Shown: positions 41,104 through 53,760, counted from the stretch's first letter. The stretch is DNA of 64,000 bases from Sabethes cyaneus (GCF_943734655.1 NC_071354.1:36977347-37041346), one strand, 5' to 3'. Notes: generated by a model not told the origin, from the letters alone. Numbers and translations: made by a program.

Positions 41104-41271
41104 CTAAATCGAGCGAGAGCTGCTGCAGGCTGCAGCCCATTGTTGCGGTAGCTTTTCGGAGGCACCAAATTTGCGGCAAATCCCCGGCGTTGTTGGTGGC
41201 TGTGGATGTGGGCTTAAGAGGCGGTCTTTGCCCTCCGTTGTTGTTGGCGTGTTGTGGGGTACTGAACTCAT
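41104..41271 (-). CDS. small open frame, 55 codons, unknown
   Basis: On the minus strand an ATG at 41269-41271 opens MSSVPHNTPTTTEGKDRLLS and continues PHPQPPTTPG and further to TAG at 41104-41106. The patch is GC-rich, like the two real exons, and rich in Pro/Thr/Ser. The frame has no homolog I recognise. An overlapping minus-strand frame contains a hydrophobic stretch (GGFVVMSLLFILSLSL), so the true reading could be spliced. Low support. Confidence 0.22.
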   Translation of the reverse strand: MSSVPHNTPTTTEGKDRLLSPHPQPPTTPGICRKFGASEKLPQQWAAACSSSRSI

Positions 41272-43309
41272 CTGAACGTTACATCGTATGAATGACGGCC
41301 GAATTTAATTCGATTGACTTGTTTCATCCATTTTATTCATTGACTAGACAACTATTAGAGTGAATCGATCGATTTTTTAAATTAAGACTTCGAAAGAGAA
41401 ACAACATTGCAAATCGAGATTAATAAAGTATGTTGATTTCAGTCACCATCGTGCTACTGTTGCTTATTTTGCACATTATGTTCATATTTTGCAAGTTTCA
41501 AAAAGACCCCACGTTCGAACCGTTGCTTCCCATGCCGGAGCAGACGGTTGAAAGATGACTGATTTTTGGTTTCCTCGTAAAAAGCGAAAGTATACCGATT
41601 ATTCACGCCTTTTTCATTACTCTTCTAGATTGAGTGAGGTAGGTATTTTCAAATTGGTTATGTTTCGAAAAAAATACCTTGACTTTTTTCACTATTTATC
41701 ATGAAAAATAGAAGGAAAATTTTTCCTTTGTCAGGAAGGAGCCAATAATAAAGTTTTCTTTTATGGTTTCATAAACCGAAAATCACGGTGCATATTATGC
41801 AAGCTCAACAGGAAAATCAGCCTCTTCCATTCGCCACAAATTCAAAACTGTCACAACGCCACGCAACAACAGCGGTGTGGTTCAACCCACTTTTGCTATG
41901 CTATGAGTAAACAATTGTCATCGATCGAAAATCAATCAACGAAGAGAGGAAGTAATAAGGTTACGTGGGTGTGATAATGCAGTGCAATGGAAATATTTAA
42001 TTACAGTCAGTTGTCTTGTTGATAGACATGTCTGCCTCCATACTACAGTGAACATTTGATTGGCTGTCATGAAATAAAATAACCGGATCAGTGTTAGTAG
42101 AGATGGAGTCGAGTTCATTCTTTTGCGAAAAGTAAAAGTCAAGATTTTAATCTTTTTAAGCCGGAGAAAAATTGAGAAGAAACACGAAAAGAGATTGTTA
42201 TTTGTAACTAAAGATAAGAAGAAAATAGTGTGAACGTTATCAACGTGTAACTTTAAGGGAAATGAAACTGGCATTTCTTAGGTGTAAGATAAATCTGAAA
42301 AATCCCTCTGGCAAAAGTTCCATCTACGTGTGATTACCCAACAATCTTTTTCGGCCATTTCCTGACATCGAACCGTGTTTACCGGTGGTGTGCCGGATCA
42401 ATTTGTGAAAAGCACCGCACGGTTTTCCCACAGCTTGGTGGGTTTGACTTTTATGTTTTTTTCCCTCCTTCTATACTTTCAATCCTGTACTTACAAAACA
42501 ATTTTGATCGACACCGGTAAAAGACAATTGCCCCCACATCACATTACAGTTCTTCCATTCACGTATTCCACAAACTTTTACAGCTTCGGCGGCATGCATT
42601 TTCCCCGTCACCATTATTGACGCGGTTTTGACGGCGGTAAGCAGGCATACCTTTCTGTGCATATAACAAAGTGGATGTGTTGTAATCGTCTCTCAAACAA
42701 GCTGGTTCCTCTCTAATAGGACTAAACAAAAAGCCCTGAGGGTAATGCCGATCGATGCTGCTTACATACACACGACGGCCGACGAGCATGGTTCGATTTT
42801 ACATGGTTCGCGCGGTCTGTAGTTGTCACGGTTTCGGACTTTGATGACAACAACAAAAAAAAGCGGTCGATAGGTTTTACTACCAAATTGATCTCCGCCG
42901 CATGTTACGTTCAATGTTAACAACTTGCCGAACCGGGAGCGAGAAAAAACCACCTTGTTGACAATGCCTGGTAATGTTCGTCACTGGAGGCGGTGCATGC
43001 GACGGATTAATTAATCTAGCGAAATACGGAAGTGGCTGTTAGGAAGGACGAGTGTTTACATCAGTCGTGTCATCTAAAAGTTTTGAGGATAATTCTGATG
43101 CTGATTATGCTGTGAGATGTTCTGCAGTATACTACGCAATAATTCAGTCGATTTCCTTCGAATGAGCTGAAGGTTTACGTAATCATTTTCATTCATACTA
43201 CGATTAAAAGGGCGAACACGTTTTCACGTTTGAACACGTTTTCGGTAATTTCGCGTGAAATGAGTTTTTCTACAATCGATGTCACACGACATGAAGATGA
43301 TGCATAACA
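41272..43309. other. non-coding sequence
   Basis: Frames of up to about 110 codons occur on both strands (for example 41936-42274), without domains or splice support. I see no repeat. Confidence 0.35.
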
Positions 43310-44181
43310 CCGGAACGATACAAAAATGATACAATAAAATACATATAATAATAAAAAATAGACAAATATACAAAGAAATAAAAATGATATAAATAATATA
43401 CAAGGAAGATACAAAAATTACATAAAGATGTTGAAAGAAATGATAAAAATAACATAACAAAAGAAACATAAAAAATATGTACAAATTGGTGCAAAGCTAA
43501 CGAAAATCACAAAAGTAACACTGATGACAAATAGATACGAAGACAAAATAGAAATAACACTAAAATAGCACAAAACGACACAAAATGAACACAAAACAGA
43601 CAAAAATAATTGAAAAATAATATAAAAGGCTGTATTTAAAAAGAAAACTGTCTATTTTCCTAATCTGCGGATTCTATTAAGACGCTCATGGAAGACATTA
43701 AACAAAATTACAAAAAATGTAAATGATACAATAATGAAATAAAATTGGAACGAAAATAATACAAAAATAACACCAAAATGATACAAAACTAACAAGAAAA
43801 TGATTCTAAAATGGTTCAAAATTCATACAAAAATGGCATAAAATAAGCCCTGCCCAAGCCCTAGCCCTAATGACAAACAAAATAAAAACACAAAACGAAC
43901 ACTAGAAGCTAGAAAAAACAACAAAAACTAATAAAAAATTAAAAGTTATATAGAAATTATATAATAATGTGACAAAAATGACGTAAAAATATGTTTGGTT
44001 CCTTTTTTGCTAAAATACTAAATGTTTCACAAAATTATACAAACAAAAAACATAAAGAATGGCACAAAGATATACAAATATGATAAAAAAGATGCAAATA
44101 TGTCACAGAAATAAAGACAAAAAAATGAGAAAGACAAACGATATGATGAAAAAAACATAAAATAGGATTGCATACAAATGA
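43310..44181 (+). repeat. A-rich degenerate repeat, ~10-bp period, long stretch
   Basis: Nearly 900 bases of variants of ACAAAAATGATAC / ACAAAAATAACAC. It runs directly into the left arm of the palindrome at 44182. Confidence 0.7.
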
Positions 44182-45101
44182 TACAAAAATGAGACAAAAA
44201 TGACCCAAAAATGCAACGTAAACAACAAATATGATACAAAAATTGTATCAAAATGGCACAAAAATAACACAAAAAAATCATATCTATATGGGTCATTCCA
44301 CGGGAAATTTACAGTCAAAATTTTTTTTTCTCTCCGGAACATTTTTTTTACGTTCTTTGTTCAAAAAAAATCGACAAGTATTTTTGTATTTCTTTGTTAC
44401 TGTTGGAATTCGCAAGATATGCTTTTTTAAAGTATTGTAATTCGAAAAAATTATAATTTTTTAAATGCTGATTGTAAACATAGTTTGTAATATCAAAAAA
44501 TGAGTGTTCGTCCGCTCGTTTACATTAACGTGCGCGCTTCCATATAAAAATTCATAACTTCTAGAGTTCTCATTTCTCCATTTCCAAATTTTGCATGCTT
44601 CTTCAGGAAAGATCAACAAATATATTAAAATTAAAAAAATTGAGAAAAAAAGTTCCAACTTTGAAAAAATTGTAACTGTTTATAAAAATGCACTATTTAA
44701 CTATTGAAAAACAATCGAGAGGAGGTATGGTATACCAATTTCGAAAGCTTGTGCAATAGTGAACACATCTGGTAGAAAGTCATTTTTTGATATTACAAAC
44801 TATGTTTACAATCAGCATTTAAAAAATAGTAATTTTTTCGAATTACAATACTTTAAAAAATCATATCTTGCGAATTCCAACAGTAACAAAGAAATACAAA
44901 AATACTTGTCGATTTTTTTTGAACAAAGAACGTAAAAAAAATGTTCCGGAGAGAAAAAAAAATTTTGACTGTAAATTTCCCGTGGAATGACCCATATAGA
45001 TATGATTTTTTTGTGTTATTTTTGTGCCATTTTGATACAATTTTTGTATCATATTTGTTGTTTACGTTGCATTTTTGGGTCATTTTTGTCTCATTTTTGT
45101 A
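44182..45101. repeat. 920-bp near-perfect palindrome (322-bp arms, 276-bp spacer)
   Basis: The left arm 44182-44503 and the reverse complement of the right arm 44780-45101 are both 322 bases, with only a few substitutions that I can find (for example near 44412 and 44452). The arms include part of the A-rich array, the motif GGGTCATTCCACGGGAAATT, and AAATGCTGATTGTAAACATA near the spacer. A transcript would form a 322-bp hairpin. A further partial copy of the motif (CTGTAAAATTCCCGTGGAAT then GACCC) lies at 45102-45126. Confidence 0.92.
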
Positions 45102-45126
45102 CTGTAAAATTCCCGTGGAATGACCC

Positions 45127-46303
45127 ATATATATAAAAATGAAATGCTGTTCCTGTGTCCGGTATAGACTCGCAAACCGCTGGTTGGTTTGGCCTCCCCC
45201 CTCTAGAAGGGGGGGCTCCCATACAAATGGAACACAAATTTCTTCATAACTCGGGAACTAATCAAGCAAATGGAACCAAATTTGGCATGTAAAGGTTTTT
45301 GGAGGCAGATATTTTTTCTATGGTAGATTGAGAACCCTACTTCCTCTAAGAGGGGGGGCTCTCATACAAATAAAACCAAAATTTACTCATAACTTGACTA
45401 TTAATCAAGCAAACGGAACCAAATTTGGCATGTGGGGGTTTCAAGAGACAGGATTTTTTCTTTGGTTGTTTGAAACCCCTCTCCCTCTAGAATGGGGGGC
45501 TCCCATACAAATGAAACACAAATTTCTTTATAACTTGGGAACTAATCAAGCAAATGGAACCAAATTTGGCACGAGAAGGTTTTTGGAGGCAGAAATTTTT
45601 TCTATGGTAGATTGAGAACCCTACTTCCTCTAAGAGGGGGGGGCTCTCATACAAATAAAACCAAAATTTCCTCATAACTTGACTATTAATCAAGCAAATG
45701 GCACCAAATATGGCATGTAGGGGTTTCAAGAGACAGGCTTTTTTTCTATTGTTGTTTGAGACCCTCTCCCGCTAGAAGGGGGGGCTCCCATACAAATGAA
45801 ACACAAATTTCTCTATGATTCGGGAACTAATCAAGCAAATGGAACCAAATTTGACATGTGAAGGTTTTTGGAGATGGAATTTTTTTTCTATTGTAGATTG
45901 CGAAACCTCCTTCTTCTAAGAGGGGGGGGGGCTCCCATACAAATAAAACACAAATTTCTCCATAACTCGACTATTAATCAAGCAAATGAATTTGGGGGTT
46001 ACTGGAGGCAAAATTTTTTTCTATGGCGTATTGAGATTCCTGCACTGCACTGATATTTTATTACGATTTTGCCAACATTACCATTTTAAGGGTCGGTAAT
46101 AAAACCCAAATCGTTACGTTGGACTTGCTGCTCGAGTCACAAATGCTGATGCGTTGGATAAGAAATTTGCGGCATGATTTAGGAATATCTTGGGTTTTCA
46201 AAAAGAAAGCTCTTGGTTGCAAGATTACAATTAATCAAACCTTTAGGATTATGCATGTACCCCCTTTTTAGAACGGCGTAGCAACGCGCGCCGGGTCCTC
46301 TAG
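45127..46303 (+). mobile_element. Helitron-like non-autonomous element, short copy
   Basis: The 5' end (ATATATATAAAAATGAAATG, then CTGTTCCTGTGTCC) resembles the start of the 15882 element without the CTGT expansion. About six ~145-bp minisatellite units follow (45200-46020). The 3' end is AACGCGCGCCGGGTCCTCTAG before a T. CGGCG at 46274-46278 pairs with CGCCG at 46289-46293, giving a short hairpin just upstream of the CTAG, as Helitron 3' ends have. No protein. The 5' TC is not evident, so that boundary is approximate. Confidence 0.65.
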
Positions 46304-46654
46304 TCTTTCATATTTTTCATCATAACAAAGTGGCACAATAATAACAAGAAACAGACATTAAGATGTTACAGAAATCAATATAAAATTACACACATCATCT
46401 TCTTCGAATGCGCTAAAAGCTTACGTTTTTATTCATGCTGCGAATCCAGAGATATCTCGATATAAGGCAACCTCGTCATAAAACAACCTCAATATTAAAC
46501 AACTAGATAACTCGATACAAGAGAGGTTTTCCTTCGATATAAGACAAATTTCTTTGACATAGGTTGTCGACGACACCAGAGCCAAACTCTATTCCAAAGG
46601 CCATTGCAAATTAGTTTTAAAGTTTTCCTCGCTATATCCTCCTTGAAACTTTGG
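46304..46654. other. non-coding sequence right of the Helitron-like element
   Basis: Contains short scattered copies of TCGATATAAG-like words (46454-46550). No gene. Confidence 0.4.
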
Positions 46655-46790
46655 CTTTAGAAATTGGAGAGGAAAAAAAATTTGTTGGACATGAGTTAAA
46701 ACAAGTTGTATAAAATCGATTGACTGTGGGTTGTATAACCTAAAGAATTCGAAAAATTAGTGTTAACGCTGTCAGCACTAAAATTAAGTG
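46655..46790 (+). repeat. dispersed repeat R1, copy 2
   Basis: Matches 35356-35490: ACATGAGTTAAAA, TATAAAATCGATTGACTGTG, CTAAAGAATTCGAAAAAT, GCTGTCAGCACTAAA. Confidence 0.6.
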
Positions 46791-46809
46791 AAAGTTCAAA
46801 AGAATACGC

Positions 46810-47220
46810 CAGCATAAGCATCTCTTTCGGACTCTCGCTGTTATTAAGCTGCGACGAGTTTTCGCGAGTATGTAACAGCTACAGTCGTCCCTCTCGCTCG
46901 TCATTGCAGTCAGCCTGAACAGCTAATACCGATTGCTCACGAGGTCTTGAACTCTTGCCCGCAGAATGCAAAATCTGTATCCCAGCGTGTCGTTAGCCCT
47001 CATGGGCTGTTGGCTGCCCATGATTTATTAGCCTCGCGAGCGGGTTATGCAGAAAGAGGCTGTGTGTTCGCGAGTGTGGAGGTAGCAGAAAATATCCACA
47101 CAGCACCGGCTGTTGTTTGTCGTACGCTTGCGTCAGTGGCGTAAACGTTAGATGCTATTCTTCTCATATTTGCTCGCGTGAGAGTAGGCATCGTTTACTT
47201 CTCGCTCGATTTGCAACATT
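46810..47220 (-). repeat. dispersed repeat R2, copy 1
   Basis: This is the inverse of 59434-59895. Shared blocks on the minus strand are AATGTTGCAAATCGAGCGAG, GAAGTAAA, CACTGACGCAAGCGT, ACTCGC-AAAAACT-GTCGCAG and AGCGAGAGTCCG. Frames inside are not supported as coding. Confidence 0.7.
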
Positions 47221-50200
47221 AGAAAACAACGTGTATATGAAAAGTATGAAATCGTTTCGAAATTTACACGGATAAAGAGTCATAAACGACTAAATATTTT
47301 GAAAAAATCAATTTTTTGTTTCAGATTTGGATTCTACAAACTATTTTGCTTATTTTGGAACTATTTTTGTAATGATCCGACCTCGGCGTGGCTTGGGATT
47401 ATTTAGACTTCTTTCTCTACAATTGCCATTCCCAGTTTGAGTCCGGTGCTATTATAGTCAAGAATCTTTTAAAGCCAAGCTTGGCTTCAAATCCTTGTTA
47501 TTCGCTGAATATCATTTTTTTTATTGTTGAAGCTTCAAATTCACCTCATGAACGCAAAAATATGGTGAACTGAGCAAAACTACTTTTAAAAACCAGTGTT
47601 GCTATTCATCGATAAAAGTACCGATTCGATTCGAAACACTCTCAAAGGTGATTTCAAAACGTCAAATTCGCAGGTAATTGTTAGCAAACGATATTTTTCG
47701 CCAATTTATCGATATTATAGATAATTTTCGCAACAAGCAAAAAGCGAAGCCAACCAAGTCACTGTAAATTCTATGCTTACTCTATGTGTTTGACAGTAAC
47801 GAACATCTGTTACAGGTACGGGTATCATTTGTTCAGATCTGGCTAAGATTCGGAAATTACTTATTAAAGAATAATGAATGAAGATGTAAAATAATTTAGA
47901 ACATTTCACGTCCAGTGATTCGATCGTCACCGATATAAAATGTGTTTATGATCAATTTTGGGATTTGCTTGCGGCTCGAAATTTACATATAGAGTCATCG
48001 GGATTGACAATACAATTAATAAATCTATCCTGACAAAAAAATTTCTTCTAACCTGTCAATAACTCGAATCCAATTACATGAGACAGTGGCAACTTAATTA
48101 TCCTTTGGATTAAAAATGCCAGTGAGACCTATCTGGCCTGAATTCTGCCAACACCATATTGATTCTGTTCGATATCTGTTAGACATTTGGCAGAGCCCCA
48201 TACGCCACTGTTTCAAATTTTTCTTGGCTGAGGTGTAGTAATCAAAAGTACAAAATCGAAGCGAAGAGAGTGTGCCAAACTTGATTAGCACATATGGTAT
48301 CTAGTGGAATACGATTGCATTTTATTGAAACTAGATCTTGAAATTTGTCCATTCACTGCTTGAAGTTCCTGAATATGTCTAGCGTCGCAAGTATATATTG
48401 ACGACTTCATAATTATGTGACTCGAATAACGTTTTATTTTTGATCGAGGATTGTTTTTGCAAAAAATAGGCTCACACAATCAATGGAGACAGAGATACCG
48501 AATAAGTATTTGTGAGTGTAACCAATTCTTAGTTTTCTCGCCAGCTTTTGCGTCGCGATCCTTCGCGAGCGAATAGGACAAGCTTAGTTTAGCTTAGCTT
48601 AGGTAGATTGCCCGTAGTTGCACTCCGTGATTGGCCGAACCAGTAAGATTGCACAAAGAACCAACTGAATGGTGCTTGGGAGTAGCATGACATTCCTTCG
48701 TTCGCGATCGAATAGGATAAGACAGAAATACCTATTGACGAAATTTAAAACGCTGATGAGCAGATGATGAGCAATCATCGCGATGAAAATTAGCAAGATT
48801 ACTAAAAACTGGTGTAATGGCCTAATTGTATAAAACCCATAATTCAGTAAATCATGACACTATAATGGGTCACTGTTATTTTTCTTCGAATGGTCATTAA
48901 CCTTATAGAAAACGTATGTTTTCCTCTTGTAGAATACAAATTTCACCTTTGTTTCGATACGAACATCAACAGAGGTTCTCGGAGAGAAATAAACTTAATA
49001 TAAAATATATAGCAATACTCGCTTCAGCAATATTGCAGCAAATAACTAACTCTACATGTGTTCTATATAACATTTACAATAGAATATACATCTAAACTCT
49101 TTCGCTCTTGGCTCATGGATAATGTTAAACATTGATCGAATTGGAAATCATTGCTCTGAGTAAATCAAATACTTTAATCCAAATGAAAAAGCTCCTCACA
49201 TACTTTCTACCATGCATGTTTTTTCATAGATTCAGCATTGGAAACCATCTCATTTGAAATTACAAGCTGCTTATACCGCTCAAAGTGTTGCACAAATGAA
49301 ATGGAACCGTCGCGTCGTTAAATACGTGAGAATTGGTGCTACTTTACGATTTCCCGAGAAAAGCCCGACGGATGGTACCGGTAATTGTGTAGCAGCAGTT
49401 TAGCATCATAAACTTCACGGTCACTAGCCCACCGGTATATCTAGTAGGTACAAGTTAATTTACGGTATTCGTTTTGCAGTCTTTATCGCGAGCTGTGAGC
49501 ATCTAGCCCATAATAAGCTGTATTCCATATCAGTGACCACAGATAGCAGAAAGGAAATGTATCGATCAAGCTGTATGTACTGATTTGTTGTTAAACTAGA
49601 TTTTTGTTGTTGCAAAAACTAAAGTATTCACTGGTTATGTAGTTCAGTAGTCCTCCCTCGTTGATTCACTGAGCACGCTCGAAAGCATTTCCCGTTCGAA
49701 CACACCTCCGGGTTTTTCTTCTGAATCAACCGGCACGAAAGCAATTCGGCATGAAAATTCATAATCCCGATTAGCCCCGTAGGAGCAGAGTCTGGCAACA
49801 TGTGTGTGTGCTTCGTGCAAAAAAATTTAAGTTACATTGCATCTTGCTACTCATACTAAACAAACATGTGCCGTCTAACTAATGCAGCCACGGGGGTTCA
49901 GACCGTGGAAAAACGGATTCAACTTGCTGGCAGATGTTTAGATCCATTTGGGGACCTACGTAAAAAAAACAAACTTCTCACAAATTACTGTTGATGTGGG
50001 CCGTTCGTCCCCACGCAGTGCACACAACTCCGATTCTTCAGCGAGCACAAAGTTTAAAATTACTCCTCGGTCAAAATAAAACCGAAAACATTCGATCCAA
50101 ATCATCCATCACAATTATTCAGCCAAAAAGCACATGTGTTTGTACACAATCAATCCAGCAGCCGCGGTAGCGACCAGACCGGTCCACGCTTCCACCCATC

Positions 50201-50238
50201 AGAGTCAACCGCACCAGCTCCTGTCCTCTTGACAACTT
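47221..50238. other. 3-kb unique sequence
   Basis: No exon that I can support. A pair of imperfect direct repeats at 48559-48585 and 48694-48722 is listed separately. Confidence 0.35.
48559..48722 (+). mobile_element. possible short insertion flanked by 25-bp imperfect direct repeats
   Basis: CCTTCGCGAGCGAATAGGAC at 48559 recurs as CCTTCG-TTCGCGATCGAATAGG at 48694. Between them is a ~110-bp segment starting AGCTTAGTTTAGCTTAGCTT. Tandem TTAGC-type starts are seen in mosquito short repeats as I recall; the identity is uncertain. Confidence 0.3.
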
Positions 50239-51260
50239 TTGTGTTTCAGATTTAACGAAGTAAGTGCCACTTGGTTCGCACCGCTCGCTCAGGCAAGCTC
50301 TTCAAAGTGCAACTTCAAATCACTATTTTTACGCATAAATCTTTGCCACTCGGATCATGAACCACCACCGCCACCATCACCACTAATTTCATCACAATCC
50401 GTACCAAAAACGGGAATTGGAGCAATTCAGCCGTGTCCCACACACGAACCGGCAATGGCGATGCCAAAACGACAACAAACTGTTCTAATCTTAGTCAGCA
50501 CTTTGCCATTAAACCGGGCTCTAGAATAGAACGAGTTCTTGTTGCAGGGAAGAAATCAGAACGAAGCCAGCACTCATTTAGTTTGGCAGAGAAGCAGAAT
50601 TCCACCGTTTCGGCATTCCGATGGCGCTCGTTGTTTCGGGTGCCCAGCGGACCCGGTTCGTTCGTTGTTTTTTGCGATCGCGCGATGAGCTGATCTTGAC
50701 AGTGTTGAAGTCGCGAGATTACTGAAAGCAACTTCATCTGCCGGCCGTCCGCCTACCGACTCAGGACAGGAGTCGGCTTCATGTGTGCGCGCACTACTGA
50801 CGACGGTGACTGGTGGACACAGCCAGAGCGGCCGCGCCGCAGCCAGCGCGCATGGTAAAAGCGAGAGCGGAAGTCAATCTTATGCTGCATGTTTTTCGAG
50901 CAGTCGCCTCGGTTCGGATGGTGATGATGATGATGATGATGATGATGGCGATCATGATAATATTTCTTATGAAAAGGAAGTACCCAAGTGAGCTTACAGG
51001 GCGTCTGGTCGAGTACGGTTGTAGTACGGTTTAGCTGTGCTGATGATGCTCTCCAAATGCTCTTGAGCAAGCGAAAAAGGAGCTCTCCATCTAATAAGGT
51101 CGCGGGCGAGAGAAGATTTACATACTTGTTTGTTGTACGCCGCGCGCACAGGAACGAGCAAAGAATGATACGCATATTTTTGTTGTATGCGTCCGTACCG
51201 CGTATGATTAAGTGGTCCGAGTGCGAAAAGATGGCAAGAAATTTAGATTTCCAGTAGAGT
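50239..51260 (+). promoter_or_regulatory. GC-rich unique patch, possible promoter or 5' UTR
   Basis: This kilobase is clearly GC-richer than its neighbours, unrepetitive except for a (GAT)n run at about 50920-50946, and contains no domain-bearing frame. Such patches in this window otherwise mark exons. It could hold the first exon of a gene running off either way. An acceptor-like CTTACAG precedes GGCGTCTGG at about 51000. Very tentative. Confidence 0.2.
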
Positions 51261-51519
51261 GCCGAAAATGTAGCTCAATTTAAAATATTTTGCTTCGAGA
51301 AAAATTTTAATTATTGACTTGGTTTTGCGAAAAGTTATGTCATAAAAGATAAACAAAAATCACTTTGAAACAGATTATAGAAAATTAAAAAAAAATCAAA
51401 ATTAAGAAAGCAGCAAAATCAAACAAATTTTAGTTTAAATGAAAGTTTAATTGACATTTGATATTAGTATTAAGTGTTTGTCAGTTTTTCTAAAACCTGT
51501 AATTTGTCATTTTTTAGTT

Positions 51520-52300
51520 ATCTTTATAAACGTCTCTTAATCGTTTTTCGTCCTTTTCAACACCTGACCTGACATCGACTTTTTGTTACTTTTTAACGAT
51601 TTGTTGTTATTTGTGTCTTTTATTCATCATTTATAGTCTATCGTTTTTTTCTGAATCTGTTTATACACTTTTCCTCGTTTTATATGTTTTTTTTTTTGGA
51701 ATTTTTATCACTTTTTGATGTTTTATGGGCGTTTTTCCGTCGTATATTGTTGTCTTTTGTTTTTTTGTCATCGTCTTTTTATCTACTCGTCTCGTCGTAA
51801 TTTTGCTGTCGTCTTTTCATTGTCTTTCCCTACCTCTTCGTCCCCTTCTCTGTCGTCTATTCACCGTCCTTTCGGCGTTCTTTAATCGTCGTTTCGTCAT
51901 CTTATTGTTGTCTTTTCGACCATCTTTTTGTCATATCTTTGTTGTTGTTTTTTGTTTTAGCATCACATTTTTCGGTGACTTTTTGTCGTTTTTTTGTGCT
52001 GTTTTAGCGTCTTTTCATTGTCATTTAGTCGTTCTTCTGTCGCATATTCGTCAGTTTTTCCTTGTCATTTTTACGTATTTTGTTGTCTTTTTAACGCTAC
52101 TGAACGCCATTTTGGTCGTGTATTCGTTATTTTTTGTCGCTGTGTGTCTATTCTTCGTCTTTTCATCGTATTTTCATATTATTTCCGTCATATTTTTGTC
52201 TTCTTTCGCCAATTTTTCATCATGTTTTCGAGATCTCTTCATCACTTTTTCGTTGTTTTTTATTCTTAGTATTTAAGTCAACTTTTGATCGCCTTTTTAC
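51520..52300 (+). repeat. T-rich degenerate repeat, ~10-bp period
   Basis: Variants of TTTTTGTCGTCTTTT and TCGTCTTTTCATTGTC repeat irregularly for about 780 bases. The 183-codon Phe/Val/Ser-rich frame 51725-52276 reflects composition. Confidence 0.65.
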
Positions 52301-52561
52301 TGTGTTTTCTGTTCAACAGTTTCGAATTATCTCGTAAAAAGGGTAAAGCTATTTAATAAGACAAAGATAAATAAGACAAAGATTCCAGCTACATGGTAAT
52401 AGTGAACAACGTTATTCACTTGACAGTAGCAAAGGATTTTACTTAAAAGAAGGAATTTCTATCGCAGTACAAAATTCATAACGAACTGTTAAAAAGTGTG
52501 AAGAAATAGGAACGAAAAATTTTTTCCTTTGTCCGCATTCCAAGCAGTCTTTTTCCTTTTA

Positions 52562-53560
52562 ATTTTTGACGTAGAACTACGTCTTTGTTTACTGTACTGG
52601 GACTGGATAGCACTTTGTGAAAACGACGTTTGAATGAAAGATTTCAAATGATAATAACTACTAAACTGATGAACGAAACTGAACAATTTATGTCGTTGGA
52701 TAGATAAAATGATCAGCAATTTTATGGAGGGTGTAAGGCAGCAATAGATAGGAAGGGGTAAGGTAGCGTAAGAGGGGGGCTCCTATAGAAATGAAACACA
52801 AATTTCCTCAAAACTCGAAAACTAATCAAGCAAATGGAACTAAATTTGGCATGTGGGGGTTTTTGGAGGCATGAATTTATTTTATAATGGTTTGAGACCC
52901 CTCACCCCTGCGGCAGGAAGATAAGGACTCTCATACAAAAAAAAACAGAAATTTTTGTGCATGTGCTATATTTTATGCTATTTCACAATCGGTAAGCTGT
53001 GAAAGTAAACTAGTAAAACCTTCTCGGAGCAAAAGACAGTGAAACGACGCTGCTAACTTACGTGCCTGTTGCCATTCATGCCAAAAGAGAAGGATATTCC
53101 AATGGCACGTCATATTTGCGATGTACGCGCTTTGGCTTTAATGTTATTTGTAACCAATGGCCCTTTAAAGGACACAAGCGAGTTAAAGTAAGATTATTGA
53201 GACATGTCGAGCTACGCATAATCATATTTAATACAATAATCTGTGGGCTGGCCATTCATTACTATTTCAACCTTTATGATGCACACAATTGATTTTTAAA
53301 AGAAATCTCTGTGTCTCAATGGTTGCAGGCGTTGTACTTATGAACCCCCGTCCACGTATTTTCAAAGCCACCATTGCATTCATTGAAGAATTGAATCTGA
53401 ATATTTCGTTTTTCGCTTTTAAACATACACTTAAACAGTGATTCTTATGAACATACATATGCCAGAAATAAAGTTTACATTGGTCTTTGATCTAATAATC
53501 TGATATAGTCCTACGTCACCCTTTTGTACAACCCTTAGGGCTGTATACCTTGTAGTTTTT
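52562..53560 (+). repeat. 1-kb duplicated block, copy 1
   Basis: It starts TTTGACGTAGAACTACGTC and ends CCCTTAGGGCTGTATACCTT then GTAGTTTT, and matches 54119-55069 in the same order. The middle carries one and a half ~145-bp minisatellite units (52765-52960). About 400 bases (53045-53440) are absent from copy 2. Confidence 0.75.
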
Positions 53561-53574
53561 AAATTTTCGTGTCA

Positions 53575-53760
53575 TGTTAGTACCACTTTCGTACCATTTT
53601 TGTATCCTATTTTAATTAATTTTTTGTGTTATTATATCAATTGTAAATGGATTGTAAATTTTTGGTTTCATTTTTGAGTAATTATTTGTATTATTGTTAC
53701 TTTTTTTGTGACGTTTGTATGACTTTTGTATAATTGTTACCTTATTTTTATCTCATTTCT
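53575..53760 (+). repeat. T-rich degenerate repeat
   Basis: TTTTTGTATC / TTTTTGTGTTA variants; follows copy 1 of the duplicated block just as 55070-55690 follows copy 2. Confidence 0.6.

Noticed and set aside
46947..47144. 65-codon frame inside R2
   Set aside because: It lies in a dispersed repeat, and the inverted copy at 59.4 kb does not preserve the frame by eye.
50813..51034. Frames with poly-Met or poly-Asp runs
   Set aside because: The runs are a (GAT)n trinucleotide repeat read in different frames.
51725..52276. 183-codon Phe/Val/Ser-rich frame
   Set aside because: Low-complexity T-rich repeat; composition alone explains it.
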